DNA from: Gammaproteobacteria bacterium
Lineage (GTDB): Bacteria > Pseudomonadota > Gammaproteobacteria > Pseudomonadales > Azotimanducaceae
Length of the DNA stretch: 34,365 nt
Reading direction: 5' to 3'
Assembly: GCA_002704225.1 (NCBI GenBank)
Contig: PAFU01000028.1
Location: 1,967 to 36,331, forward strand
Shown: positions 8,192 to 16,077 of the stretch, one piece after another
Position numbering within the stretch: the first letter of the stretch is position 1
Layout: every line of letters starts with the position of its first letter
Program-made: the position numbers and the translations under genes
The notes under the pieces: model-generated
The model's input: the letters and a program-made list of their open reading frames with translations, nothing else
Databases searched by the model: none
What the model was told of the DNA's origin: nothing

Positions 8192-9274
8192 ATGCACCCC
8201 ACGTATACGTCAAAATTTCCCGAACTCGGCTTCTATGGTCTGCCCGGACACAGCCGCACGCCGCGAGACATTCTAAAGCAGGCCCAAGACGCTGAAGCCT
8301 TGGGCATTGGCAACATCATGATTTCCGAGCGGGCTGACTACAAAGAAATATCCGCCTTGTGCGGTGCCGTCGCCGCGGTGACCGAGAATATTTATATCGG
8401 CACCTCAGGAACCAATCTCAATACCCGGCACCCGGTGATTACAGCCTCCATGGGCTCTACATTAAACAGTCTTTCTGAGGGAAGATTTGCTCTGGGCCTG
8501 GCCAAGGGTGTGGGTTTGCGCTGGAAGGCAATGAACGTCGACTTCCCCACCTTTGAGCGGGAGGCGGAATTCATCGAGCTGATGCGCAAGCTGTGGCGAG
8601 GCGAGCGCGAACTGAATCACCAAAGTGCCTTAGGCAGCTATCCAGCCCTGCAGCTCGCGCACTATGTGAACGAGGACATTCCCGTGCTCTACGTGGGCTT
8701 TGGCCCTAACAGCTTACATCAGGCGGGAAAGGTGTATGACGGCGCGCACCTGCATACCTTCATGAGCGATCGAGCCTTGAGCGAGGCCGTGACCCACTTC
8801 CGCGCCGGTGAACGCGAAACTGGCCGATCCGGCGGCAAACTGTGGTCAGTCTTCGCAACCGCTTGTGACGTGAGCGAAGAGCGTTACCTGAAACTCATCG
8901 TGGCGCGTTTGGCCACTTATCTGCAAATACCCGGCTACGGCGAAGCGCTGGTAAACGTCAACGGCTGGAATATGGAAACACTGCACGCGTTTCGCAGCGC
9001 ACCCGTCGTGGCCAACATGGCGGGTGCCATCGACAGCGTCGCCAGCTACAACGAACTCGCCGAAATCGAGAAACTGATACCAGAACACTGGCGACCCGCA
9101 GCCGTAGGCGATGCCAAAACCTGCGCGCAACGATGGTTGGATCAATTCACTGCCGGCGCTGACGGCATCATCATTCACGCCAGCACGCCAGAGGAGTTTG
9201 CTCCCGTCTTGGCAGAGTACGAAAAGATCAGACCAAAAGAGCTGTTCACCGAACGAACCAATCGCCCGGGTTAA
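8192..9274 (+). CDS. LLM-class flavin-dependent oxidoreductase (luciferase-like)
   Basis: 360 residues with the bacterial luciferase-like TIM barrel pattern: ELGFYGLPGH start, NIYIGTSGTNLNTRHPV strand-loop and EGRFALGLAKG, where a glycine-rich turn binds the flavin phosphate. It resembles the group annotated as F420-dependent in mycobacteria (MSMEG_2249-like, recalled), but most gammaproteobacterial LLM enzymes use FMNH2. Members include Baeyer-Villiger monooxygenases of terpene degradation as well as dehydrogenases. AGGGAA precedes the ATG, eight bases after the previous stop. It is the last gene of the operon, which ends against a convergent HAD gene with a seven-base gap and no clear hairpin. 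Confidence 0.88.
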   Translation: MHPTYTSKFPELGFYGLPGHSRTPRDILKQAQDAEALGIGNIMISERADYKEISALCGAVAAVTENIYIGTSGTNLNTRHPVITASMGSTLNSLSEGRFALGLAKGVGLRWKAMNVDFPTFEREAEFIELMRKLWRGERELNHQSALGSYPALQLAHYVNEDIPVLYVGFGPNSLHQAGKVYDGAHLHTFMSDRALSEAVTHFRAGERETGRSGGKLWSVFATACDVSEERYLKLIVARLATYLQIPGYGEALVNVNGWNMETLHAFRSAPVVANMAGAIDSVASYNELAEIEKLIPEHWRPAAVGDAKTCAQRWLDQFTAGADGIIIHASTPEEFAPVLAEYEKIRPKELFTERTNRPG

Positions 9275-9281
9275 TGAGCGG

Positions 9282-9926
9282 CTAGATCAAAGCAAGCAAG
9301 TCCGCGGGCGACGATACCCAGCGACTGAAACCTGAGGCTCGGTACTCATCGATGTCGCCATAGCCGTAGAGCGCACCAATAAAGTCCATGCCGTTGTTTT
9401 GAGCACCTACCGCATCGTGACGACGATCGCCAATCATCAAGGCACCCTGGGCATTCACACCGGTCTCTGAGAGCGCATGCGCCAACAGCTCACTTTTGTC
9501 TGCAAGCGATCCGTCTAGGCCCGAACCAAAGGTTTGCGTAAAAAAGCCATCCAACGAAAAATGCGCAAGAATCTGATCCACAAAGACCAAGGGCTTACTG
9601 GACGCCACATAGAGCGGGATCCGCCCAGCGAGATCCCTCAACACCTCCGGGATGCCTTCGTAGACCTTGTTCTCAAACAACCCAATGGTACTGAAGCGCT
9701 GGCGATACCAGTCAACGCCTTCCTGAGCTCGTTCAGACCCGACCAGCTGCGAGAAAGTTTCCAACAAGGGCGGGCCAATACACCAGGTCAGTTCATCCTT
9801 GGCGGGCACGGTTTCACCCATGTTTTCCAAGGCGAATTGAACACAGCCGGTAATTCCCTCCTTGGGATCCGTCAGCGTGCCATCCAAATCGAAGAATATT
9901 GCTGACACATCATCCGTGTTTTGCAC
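9282..9926 (-). CDS. HAD-family phosphatase (phosphoglycolate phosphatase/5'-nucleotidase-like)
   Basis: 214 residues starting with GTG at 9926, with a GGAG about ten bases upstream. HAD motif I is DLDGT with Asp13 (nucleophile) and Asp15; motif II ASSKP at 108-112; motif III Lys144 (ADKSEL); motif IV GDRRHD with Asp167 and Asp171. The alpha-helical cap lies between motifs I and II. It would hydrolyse a small phosphate ester such as phosphoglycolate or a nucleoside monophosphate in the cytoplasm. It is a single gene convergent with the LLM oxidoreductase and divergent from the epoxide hydrolase, and it has no obvious link to the catabolic genes. Confidence 0.9.
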   Translation of the reverse strand: MQNTDDVSAIFFDLDGTLTDPKEGITGCVQFALENMGETVPAKDELTWCIGPPLLETFSQLVGSERAQEGVDWYRQRFSTIGLFENKVYEGIPEVLRDLAGRIPLYVASSKPLVFVDQILAHFSLDGFFTQTFGSGLDGSLADKSELLAHALSETGVNAQGALMIGDRRHDAVGAQNNGMDFIGALYGYGDIDEYRASGFSRWVSSPADLLALI

Positions 9927-9928
9927 AG

Positions 9929-9958
9929 TTGTTTGACTCCAAATATTGGTTCTATGAT
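9929..9958 (+). promoter_or_regulatory. Possible sigma-70 promoter for the epoxide hydrolase operon
   Basis: TTGTTT (9929-9934) and TATGAT (9953-9958) are separated by 18 bases, in the 63-base divergent gap and 31 bases before the GTG start at 9990. CCAA-ATA-TTGG, a short inverted repeat, lies inside the spacer and could be an operator half. The -35 box is imperfect and the assignment is by eye only. Confidence 0.35.
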
Positions 9959-9989
9959 TCGGGATCGCAGTTTTCAGGAAACAGCCTAG

Positions 9990-10967
9990 GTGACAACGTC
10001 CAACGCATTCCCCCAGATTACCAATCGACGCATCGCAACAAACGGCATCGAGTTGAATATTGCCGAACAGGGCGATCCCAATGCCCCGCTCATCGTGATG
10101 CTACACGGATTCCCGGAATCTTGGTTTTCATGGCGACATCAGTTCGCACCACTGGCAGCCGCGGGCTACCACGTGGTGGCACCCGACATGCGCGGCTACG
10201 GCGATTCTGACAAGCCGGCAGACATCGGTGCCTACAATCAAATTGAAGTGGTCAACGACATTAAGGGACTGGTCGCTGCCCTGGGCTACGAAACCGCCAT
10301 TGTGCTAGGCCACGACTGGGGCGGCCCCACCGCTTGGAGCTGCGCCCTATGGCACCCGGAAATCTTCTCCGCCGTCGGGGTCTTGTCCGTCCCCTTCAGC
10401 CCACGCTCACCCATACCACCACTGGATGCCATGAAAGCGTTCTTTGCGGGCAAATTCTTCTATCAGCTGTACTTCCAAACGCCCGGCGTCGCCGAGGCTG
10501 AATTTGAAAAGGACATACGTACCGCCCTACGCAAGTTCTACCATCTGGCCAGCGGAGAAATGGACGTCAACATTCTCGGGGAAAAGTCAGAGCACGACGA
10601 CTTACTCACCAGCCTCATCGACCCCGAACGCATGGGCCCGTGGCTATCCGACACGGATCTGGACTTTTACGTTAACGAGTTTACTCACAGTGGTTTTTTC
10701 GGACCGCTCAACTACTACCGCAATCACAATGAAACCTGGGAGCTCAGTGCGGACAAACCCACCGAGATACATCAACCCGCCTTATTTGTCGCAGGCGAAC
10801 GAGACGGCGTCATCGCCATGGCAGGGCCCGCGCTTGAGAACATGCCAAACTTCGTTAAAGACCTGCGCACCAATGTACTGATCCCCAAGATAGGGCACTG
10901 GACCCAACAGGAAGCCCCCGAGACCGTGAACGGGTATCTGCTGAACTGGTTGGCGGAATTGGATTGA
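9990..10967 (+). CDS. Alpha/beta hydrolase, epoxide hydrolase-like
   Basis: 325 residues, read from a GTG start at 9990 with AGGAA upstream. It has the epoxide hydrolase signatures HGFPESW (39-45, oxyanion hole) and GHDWGG, with Asp109 as the nucleophile in place of the serine of esterases. Asp272 (GERDGV) and His303 (KIGHW) complete the triad; a helical cap with several tyrosines occupies roughly 135-240. The Asp nucleophile points to an epoxide hydrolase; haloalkane dehalogenases share this Asp, but HGFPESW is typical of the epoxide group. The gene leads an operon with two CoA-transferase genes; its stop overlaps the proposed TTG start of the next. A role in opening an epoxide intermediate is inferred. 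Confidence 0.9.
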   Translation: MTTSNAFPQITNRRIATNGIELNIAEQGDPNAPLIVMLHGFPESWFSWRHQFAPLAAAGYHVVAPDMRGYGDSDKPADIGAYNQIEVVNDIKGLVAALGYETAIVLGHDWGGPTAWSCALWHPEIFSAVGVLSVPFSPRSPIPPLDAMKAFFAGKFFYQLYFQTPGVAEAEFEKDIRTALRKFYHLASGEMDVNILGEKSEHDDLLTSLIDPERMGPWLSDTDLDFYVNEFTHSGFFGPLNYYRNHNETWELSADKPTEIHQPALFVAGERDGVIAMAGPALENMPNFVKDLRTNVLIPKIGHWTQQEAPETVNGYLLNWLAELD

Positions 10968-12112
10968 GCGTGGCAGAGACGCCAACGCAGAAAATGAACG
11001 TCGAGCGAGGCGTTTTTCATGATCTGACCGTAGTCGACGTGAGCGGCAGCGTGGCCACCAGCTATGCCGCCAAGCTCTTTGCCGACTACGGCGCGGTGGT
11101 GGTGAATCTCGAACCGGCAAACGGCTTTGCCACCAGAACCCTGTCGCCGTTGCTCGCCAATGGCGACAGTGCCATGCATGCATACCTGCACACCAACAAG
11201 CAAAGTGTGGTCGCAACGCACCCGCGTCTCACGGACGAACCGGTTCTTCGTCGGGCAGATCTGGTGATATTCGATCCGGACTACCTAGCCCACGCGGACG
11301 GCCTGTCAGACATCAAGACCAATACCTGCGCGATCAGCTGGTATGGGTTAACTGGGCCCTACAGCGACATGAGCGGTTCCGATGCCGCGATTCATGCGCT
11401 GAGTGGATTGATGCGAGGCATAGGCACTCCTGAAGGCCCACCCATTATTCCCCCGGGCTTTCAAGCACAAATCATAGGTGGCCTTAGCGCCTATAACGGC
11501 GCGCTGGGGCATCTGCTGGCTCAGCGCATGGGAAATCACCATGACCACTTTCAACTGGACGCCAGCGTTCTCGAAGCCAACATGTGCTTCACCGATCTGG
11601 CGGCGATTAACGCCCACATGGGCAACCCCCAGCCACCCAGAATGGGCATCAATCGCTTCCCCCCCACCTATCCGCTGGGTATTTGGCCGTGTCAGGACGG
11701 CTGGCTGGGTGTAACGAATCTGACACCCGGCCAGTGGAAGGCTTTTTGCAAGCTGCTGGACCTAGAGCATTTTGCCGATATTGAGCTATTTCAAAACAGC
11801 GTGAGCCGACTGGAATCTGCTGACCTGCTCGAACCGGAGATACTCGCCGCATTATCCAAACACAGCGCCGAGGATCTGTTCTATCGCGGACAGGCCATGC
11901 GCATTCCGCTGGCTCGAGTACCGACCATGGAAGAGTTGTTTGACGTCGATCAATATCGCAGCCGGCAAGCTTTCAGCCAGGTGGAAGCGGCAGGTGAGAC
12001 GTTTGCTGCGCCATCCACCCCGTTCCGTCTGTTCTCGACTCCACCCCACCTTGGCGGACCGGTTGCCGGACTAGGCGCTGACAACATGCTGTGGAGTGCC
12101 GATCATGTATAA
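10964..12112 (+). CDS. Class III CoA-transferase fold protein lacking the catalytic Asp (probable non-catalytic subunit)
   Basis: 382 residues if the TTG at 10964, overlapping the previous stop, is used; GTG at 10970 and ATG at 10994 are alternatives, and none has a clear ribosome site. CaiB/BaiF features are VVDVSGSVATSYAAKLFADYGA near the start, the GLTGPYSD loop (128-135) and an ending near PVAGLGADN. Where active members have Asp followed four residues later by Gly (as in GDAVGGL), this protein has Gln169 in FQAQIIGGL. It also lacks the usual NKxSxxLDL stretch, having NKQSVVATH. The following gene encodes an active-looking family member. This matches BbsE/BbsF-type heteromers, in which one subunit lacks the aspartate. 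Confidence 0.88.
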   Translation: MSVAETPTQKMNVERGVFHDLTVVDVSGSVATSYAAKLFADYGAVVVNLEPANGFATRTLSPLLANGDSAMHAYLHTNKQSVVATHPRLTDEPVLRRADLVIFDPDYLAHADGLSDIKTNTCAISWYGLTGPYSDMSGSDAAIHALSGLMRGIGTPEGPPIIPPGFQAQIIGGLSAYNGALGHLLAQRMGNHHDHFQLDASVLEANMCFTDLAAINAHMGNPQPPRMGINRFPPTYPLGIWPCQDGWLGVTNLTPGQWKAFCKLLDLEHFADIELFQNSVSRLESADLLEPEILAALSKHSAEDLFYRGQAMRIPLARVPTMEELFDVDQYRSRQAFSQVEAAGETFAAPSTPFRLFSTPPHLGGPVAGLGADNMLWSADHV

Positions 12113-13334
12113 CGCCCTTGAAGGCCTGCGCATCATTGATCTGACCATGGGGTGGGCCGGGCCACTAGCCACACGCAATCTCGCCGACATGGGGGCTCAG
12201 GTCATCAAGGTCGAAAGCTGCGAACGCTTCGACTGGTGGCGCAGTTGGGAGGCCACCGAAGCATGGATTGCAGACAATGGCGCTGAAAAGTCACCTCAGT
12301 ATCTTTCGGTGAACCGCAACAAACTCGATATCACCTTGGATCTGGAACATCCTCGAGGACGAGAGCTACTCCTGCAGCTGGTGGCTACCGCCGACGCCCT
12401 CGTCGAGAACTATTCCGGCGGCGTGCTACCCAAACTCAGACTCGACTACCAGCACTTGATTGAGGCCAACCCCCAGCTGGTCATGGTGTCTATGCCCGCC
12501 TTTGGCAGCACAGGCCCTTGGTCGGAATTTCGCGCCTACGGCTCGACGGTTGAGCATTCCTCCGGCCTTCCCCACTTGGTTGGTGACCCGGATCAGCCGC
12601 CGACGATGCAGCATGTGGCATTTGGCGACGCCGTGGGCGGGCTCAACGGCACGGCGGCCATTCTGACGGCACTGTGGCACAAGCAACGCACCGGCCAAGG
12701 TCAGTTTGTCGACCTGAGCCAAGTGGAATGCCTGCTGCCTCTCGCCGCTCAAGGTGTGCTACATCAGTCGGTGCACGGCACAGCCCCAGAACGCCATGGC
12801 AACGCGCACCCCGAACATGCGCCCTATGGGGTGTATCCCTGTCAGGGCGAGGATGTATGGGTTTTGATTCAAGTGCAGACAGAAAACCAGTGGGCCAGCA
12901 TCCAACGTCTCATACCCGGACTGGCGGACTTTGGCGATCTGGCCAGCCGGCTTCGGCGACGTCAAGATCTTGATTCGGTCGTCGCGCAATGGACAGTCCT
13001 ACATTCCCCCGAGGCGGTTATGCACCGACTGCAGGCCGAGGGCATCACCGCTGCCAAGCTCAACAATGGCGAGGATTTGCTACACGAACCCCAGCTAAAA
13101 GATCGTCAATACCTGCAATGGTTAGAGCGGGATTATGTGGGCCTCCAACCCAGCGCCAGTGCGCCGTTTCGCACCGAAGCTGCGCCTATCCCCATCGCGA
13201 GCCCGGCCCCGACCCTCGGCCAACACAATGCGTTTGTGCTGGGCGATATTTTGAAGCTCAGCGACTCGGAAATCGTCGAGTTGGCAGAGCTCGGCATCAT
13301 CGGTACGAAACCGAGACTGCCCAAAACCCAGTAG
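12105..13334 (+). CDS. Class III CoA-transferase (CaiB/BaiF), catalytic subunit
   Basis: 409 residues from the ATG at 12105, which has GTGGAG eight bases upstream and overlaps the previous gene by eight bases; a GTG nine bases earlier is a less likely start. It has RIIDLTMGWAGPLATRNLADMGAQV at the N-terminus (residues 9-33), NRNKLDITLDL (70-80), the GSTGPWSEF loop and the catalytic Asp175 in AFGDAVGGL. The C-terminus ends with an ELAELGIIG-type segment, as is usual. It probably forms a complex with the product of the preceding gene and transfers CoA to an organic acid. The acceptor may come from the epoxide hydrolase branch; that is inference from operon position. Confidence 0.93.
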   Translation: MYNALEGLRIIDLTMGWAGPLATRNLADMGAQVIKVESCERFDWWRSWEATEAWIADNGAEKSPQYLSVNRNKLDITLDLEHPRGRELLLQLVATADALVENYSGGVLPKLRLDYQHLIEANPQLVMVSMPAFGSTGPWSEFRAYGSTVEHSSGLPHLVGDPDQPPTMQHVAFGDAVGGLNGTAAILTALWHKQRTGQGQFVDLSQVECLLPLAAQGVLHQSVHGTAPERHGNAHPEHAPYGVYPCQGEDVWVLIQVQTENQWASIQRLIPGLADFGDLASRLRRRQDLDSVVAQWTVLHSPEAVMHRLQAEGITAAKLNNGEDLLHEPQLKDRQYLQWLERDYVGLQPSASAPFRTEAAPIPIASPAPTLGQHNAFVLGDILKLSDSEIVELAELGIIGTKPRLPKTQ

Positions 13335-13364
13335 TCGAAACCCATGAAACCAGTGCCAAACTGG

Positions 13365-14471
13365 CTATGGCGCCATATCCAACAACTCGGTAAACCCAGA
13401 GGGCTTATGCGGCCCGATAATCAACTGCTCCAGCACCCCGTGACCGCGGCGCTCTCCTAACGAGCCGGTCATATGCGTGTCGCAAATGGCTTGAATGTGC
13501 AGGGTGTGGGCGTCATCGACTTCACTGAGCGTATGCTCTTCATAAGTCGACGCAGGCCCGCCATGGTAGAAGCCATGGCCGAAGGTTTCGTGGCCGTAAC
13601 CCACGCCCTTCATATACCAATGAAACTTGGGTTGCATGGTGATGGTGACCTCACCAGCATCGCGCCTGCGCTGCCACTGTATCTGGATTTCCTTGGCATG
13701 CCGGGTGCCGGGAATAAAATCGATATGCGATGACACCTGAGCCATGGGTTCTGGATCGCCTGCTCCGTTAAGCGGCACGAAGGCCCCAGCGGTGTTCCAC
13801 GGATCACCGAACTCGTCATCGTTGAGATGATACAAACTCACACCGTCATCCCAGTTTATCGGAGCCCAAAGCCAATAAAACTGCTGAAACGGTTCCGCTG
13901 ACGGATTGGCCTGCGGGTCTCGTTCACCGATCGGCCGCACCCCCCAGGAGCGGTCTCGGGTGCCCAGCCAGCGCACCGGGGCTACATCGACCCGCTCCCC
14001 CTGATGCTTGATCCACCCTTCCCAACTGCCGTTTTGCGTTAAACGGGTGTAGTCCATAAATAACTGGGAGCCAAGACGGCGAGTAAAGCGCGGCTCTTCT
14101 TGGGCCGGCGCGCGACCTCGGAACAGCAAATCGGCCTCAATGCCGTGTTGAGGCGCGTCAATCAGAATCCGCAGACTGTGCAATGGTTCCATGACAACAA
14201 CCTTGATGCTGCCCACCTGGGTGTCCATACGCTCCATACCCAGTGCCCGAGAGCACAAAATATTGTGCTGCACGCCATTACGAATCAGTGAAAAGCCAGC
14301 GTCGATTACGTCCAGGTGCGGATAAATCCCCATGCCCAGAGCGAAAAAAACGTCACCGTCAATGTCATAGCCGTTGAAAAAATAGCGATCATAAAAATTC
14401 CGGCTCTGGCCGGCATAGGCTATGGGCTCTGGACTTTGGTGAATTGGAAAGTCGTCTCCCTTGGACAGCAT
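13365..14471 (-). CDS. Uncharacterised protein, CrtC/lipocalin-like (possible DUF7064/DUF7065 type)
   Basis: 368 residues; no enzyme family is firmly recognised. The sequence is rich in beta-strand and aromatic residues, has no signal peptide and no membrane segment. The segment GTRDRSWGVRP followed by FYWLWAPINW resembles the D-x-SWG-x-R signature of the hydroxyneurosporene synthase (CrtC)/AttH-like double-lipocalin fold and of related DUF7064/7065 proteins. That fold binds hydrophobic ligands such as carotenoids or terpenoids and in some members hydrates or cyclises them. AGGGAGG precedes the ATG at 14471. It stands alone, convergent with the CoA-transferase gene (30-base gap) and divergent from the DUF6265/PTE pair. 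Binding or modification of the island's hydrophobic substrate is a guess. Confidence 0.8.
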   Translation of the reverse strand: MLSKGDDFPIHQSPEPIAYAGQSRNFYDRYFFNGYDIDGDVFFALGMGIYPHLDVIDAGFSLIRNGVQHNILCSRALGMERMDTQVGSIKVVVMEPLHSLRILIDAPQHGIEADLLFRGRAPAQEEPRFTRRLGSQLFMDYTRLTQNGSWEGWIKHQGERVDVAPVRWLGTRDRSWGVRPIGERDPQANPSAEPFQQFYWLWAPINWDDGVSLYHLNDDEFGDPWNTAGAFVPLNGAGDPEPMAQVSSHIDFIPGTRHAKEIQIQWQRRRDAGEVTITMQPKFHWYMKGVGYGHETFGHGFYHGGPASTYEEHTLSEVDDAHTLHIQAICDTHMTGSLGERRGHGVLEQLIIGPHKPSGFTELLDMAP

Positions 14472-14575
14472 GGGCCCTCCCTCTCATGGTTAGCATGTGG
14501 CGTACAGTCTAGCCTCATCGCTGTCTTTCTGGCAGATTGCTTGGAGTGATCCAATTCAATCAGCGAGAGAGTCCT

Positions 14576-15076
14576 ATGCGTCGAGCAATTTTATCCGTCA
14601 TCACCCTCATTACTGCCATGACCTTCGCCGGCACAGCAGTGGGCGGCCATCATTTAGCGTCTGAGCAGCCAGTGGTCAGCAACCTGACATGGATGACGGG
14701 CAGTTGGGCCGGCGACATCGGCGGCCCAACTCTGGAAGAAAACTGGACCGAGGCCAAGGCCGGCAGCATCGCCTCCTTAGTGCGTATTACGTCTCCACAG
14801 GGCACTGCCATGGTGGAAATCGTCAACATTCAAGAAATGGACGACACCTTGGTACTGCACATTCAACAGTGGGACCCTGGCTTTGTGGCTCGGGCCGACG
14901 CCCAGAAGATGGTGCTGGAAAGCATTGGACACCAAAGCGTGAGCTTTACCGCCGCCAGCCCCGGTGGTCTCAAGAAACTGGGATACAGCCTGACGGAAGC
15001 AGGCCAATTTCTGGTTCAGGTCACCACCGCAGAGGATCAAGAAATGACCCTGCCCCTGAGCGCCATGCAGCGTTAA
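14576..15076 (+). CDS. Secreted DUF6265-like protein
   Basis: 166 residues from the ATG at 14576 with GAGAG upstream. The N-terminus MRRAILSVITLITAMTFAGTAVG is a Sec signal peptide (about residues 1-23), so the mature protein is periplasmic. The mature part starts with LTWMTGSWAGDIGGPTLEENW, the pattern of DUF6265-type beta-barrel proteins (L-x-W-M-x-G-x-W, then a conserved E-x-W). Further on, GLKKLGYSLTEAG matches the family's late strand. No function is established. It precedes the phosphotriesterase-family gene by 27 bases and is probably co-transcribed; the small, lipocalin-like barrel may bind a hydrophobic ligand. Confidence 0.8.
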   Translation: MRRAILSVITLITAMTFAGTAVGGHHLASEQPVVSNLTWMTGSWAGDIGGPTLEENWTEAKAGSIASLVRITSPQGTAMVEIVNIQEMDDTLVLHIQQWDPGFVARADAQKMVLESIGHQSVSFTAASPGGLKKLGYSLTEAGQFLVQVTTAEDQEMTLPLSAMQR

Positions 15077-15103
15077 ACCCTCAATTCAGGCCGGAGAGTA
15101 ACC

Positions 15104-16054
15104 ATGGCTACCATCAACAGCGTACTGGGTGAGATCGACAGCAAAGACTTGGGTTTCACTCTGATGCACGAGCATGTCATGGTCGCCGCCAGTGGGTTGT
15201 CGATCCACTATCCTGACTTGCTGGGGCCGAATCGAGAGCAGCGGGCCATTGAGTGCCTGAAAACCGCCAAGGCTCATGGCATCGACACCATGCTCGATGC
15301 CACCACCTTCGACTTGGGGCGCGATCCAGCGCTGCTCAAAACCGTAGCCGAGGCGTCGGGCGTAAACTTGATCAACGTCACTGGCTGGTGGCTGGATGTA
15401 CCCCGCTTTATGCAAGGCGTCGGCGCCAATCAAATGGCCGATGAATTCATCAAAGATCTCACCGAAGGCTTTCGCGGCACCAACATCAAGGCCGGCATGC
15501 TCAAGTGTGCGGCGGATTTCGAAGGCGTAACACCGCCGCTGGAAACCATGGCCCGGGCGGTGGCACGCGCCCACCTGCAGACCGGCGTGCCGATCATGGT
15601 GCACTCCTACCCTACCGGCCAGGTGGCTCGACGGCAGATCGCCATCTTCAAAGAGGAAGGAGTGGATTTGGGTAAGGTTAAAATCGATCACAGCAATGAC
15701 ACCACTGACACCGAATATTTGACGTGGATTTTGGACCAAGGCTGTTTTCTCGGACTGGACCGATACCCCGGGCGCTTGGTGAGCCCCCATATGCGAACCG
15801 TGACCCTGAAGCGCCTAATGGACATGGGTTATGGCGAACGACTGTGCCCGTCCCATGACTGCATCTGTCTGCACATTCATAACGAGCAGCCTGATGGCAG
15901 CATTGCCGAGCAGCACGACTTTCACAAGAGCAATCCGGATCAGTACCTGTTTATGCATCGGCATGTGATCCCTCAGCTGCACCAGCTTGGGGCCACGGAC
16001 CGGGACATTGAAATGCTCTTCGTGGATAACCCTCGACGACTGTTTGAGGCCTGA
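15104..16054 (+). CDS. Phosphotriesterase-family metal hydrolase (lactonase-like)
   Basis: 316 residues, the usual length of PTE/PLL amidohydrolases. The binuclear metal ligands are readable: His22 and His24 (MHEH), Lys134 as candidate carbamylated lysine (AGMLK), His167 (MVHS), His196 (IDHS) and Asp252 (SHD). GGAGAG precedes the ATG. Natural substrates of most family members are lactones, not organophosphates. With a luciferase-type flavin enzyme and a sugar-lactone-oxidase-like protein in the same island, hydrolysis of a cyclic ester formed from the degraded compound is a reasonable inference. No signal peptide, so it is cytoplasmic, unlike the secreted DUF6265 partner just upstream. Confidence 0.9.
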   Translation: MATINSVLGEIDSKDLGFTLMHEHVMVAASGLSIHYPDLLGPNREQRAIECLKTAKAHGIDTMLDATTFDLGRDPALLKTVAEASGVNLINVTGWWLDVPRFMQGVGANQMADEFIKDLTEGFRGTNIKAGMLKCAADFEGVTPPLETMARAVARAHLQTGVPIMVHSYPTGQVARRQIAIFKEEGVDLGKVKIDHSNDTTDTEYLTWILDQGCFLGLDRYPGRLVSPHMRTVTLKRLMDMGYGERLCPSHDCICLHIHNEQPDGSIAEQHDFHKSNPDQYLFMHRHVIPQLHQLGATDRDIEMLFVDNPRRLFEA

Positions 16055-16059
16055 GTACG

Positions 16060-16077
16060 GCCCGGACTAGACCGGGC
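16060..16077. terminator. Possible bidirectional hairpin between convergent genes
   Basis: GCCCGG and CCGGGC form a 6-base stem with a six-base loop. It lies across the stop codon of the leftward TauD gene and just after the stop of the rightward phosphotriesterase gene. Neither side has a clear T-run, so Rho-independent termination is uncertain. Confidence 0.35.

Noticed and set aside
13350-13364. Five-base inverted repeat CCAGT/ACTGG between convergent CoA-transferase and CrtC-like genes
   Set aside because: Stem is too short and lacks a T-run, so I do not call it a terminator.
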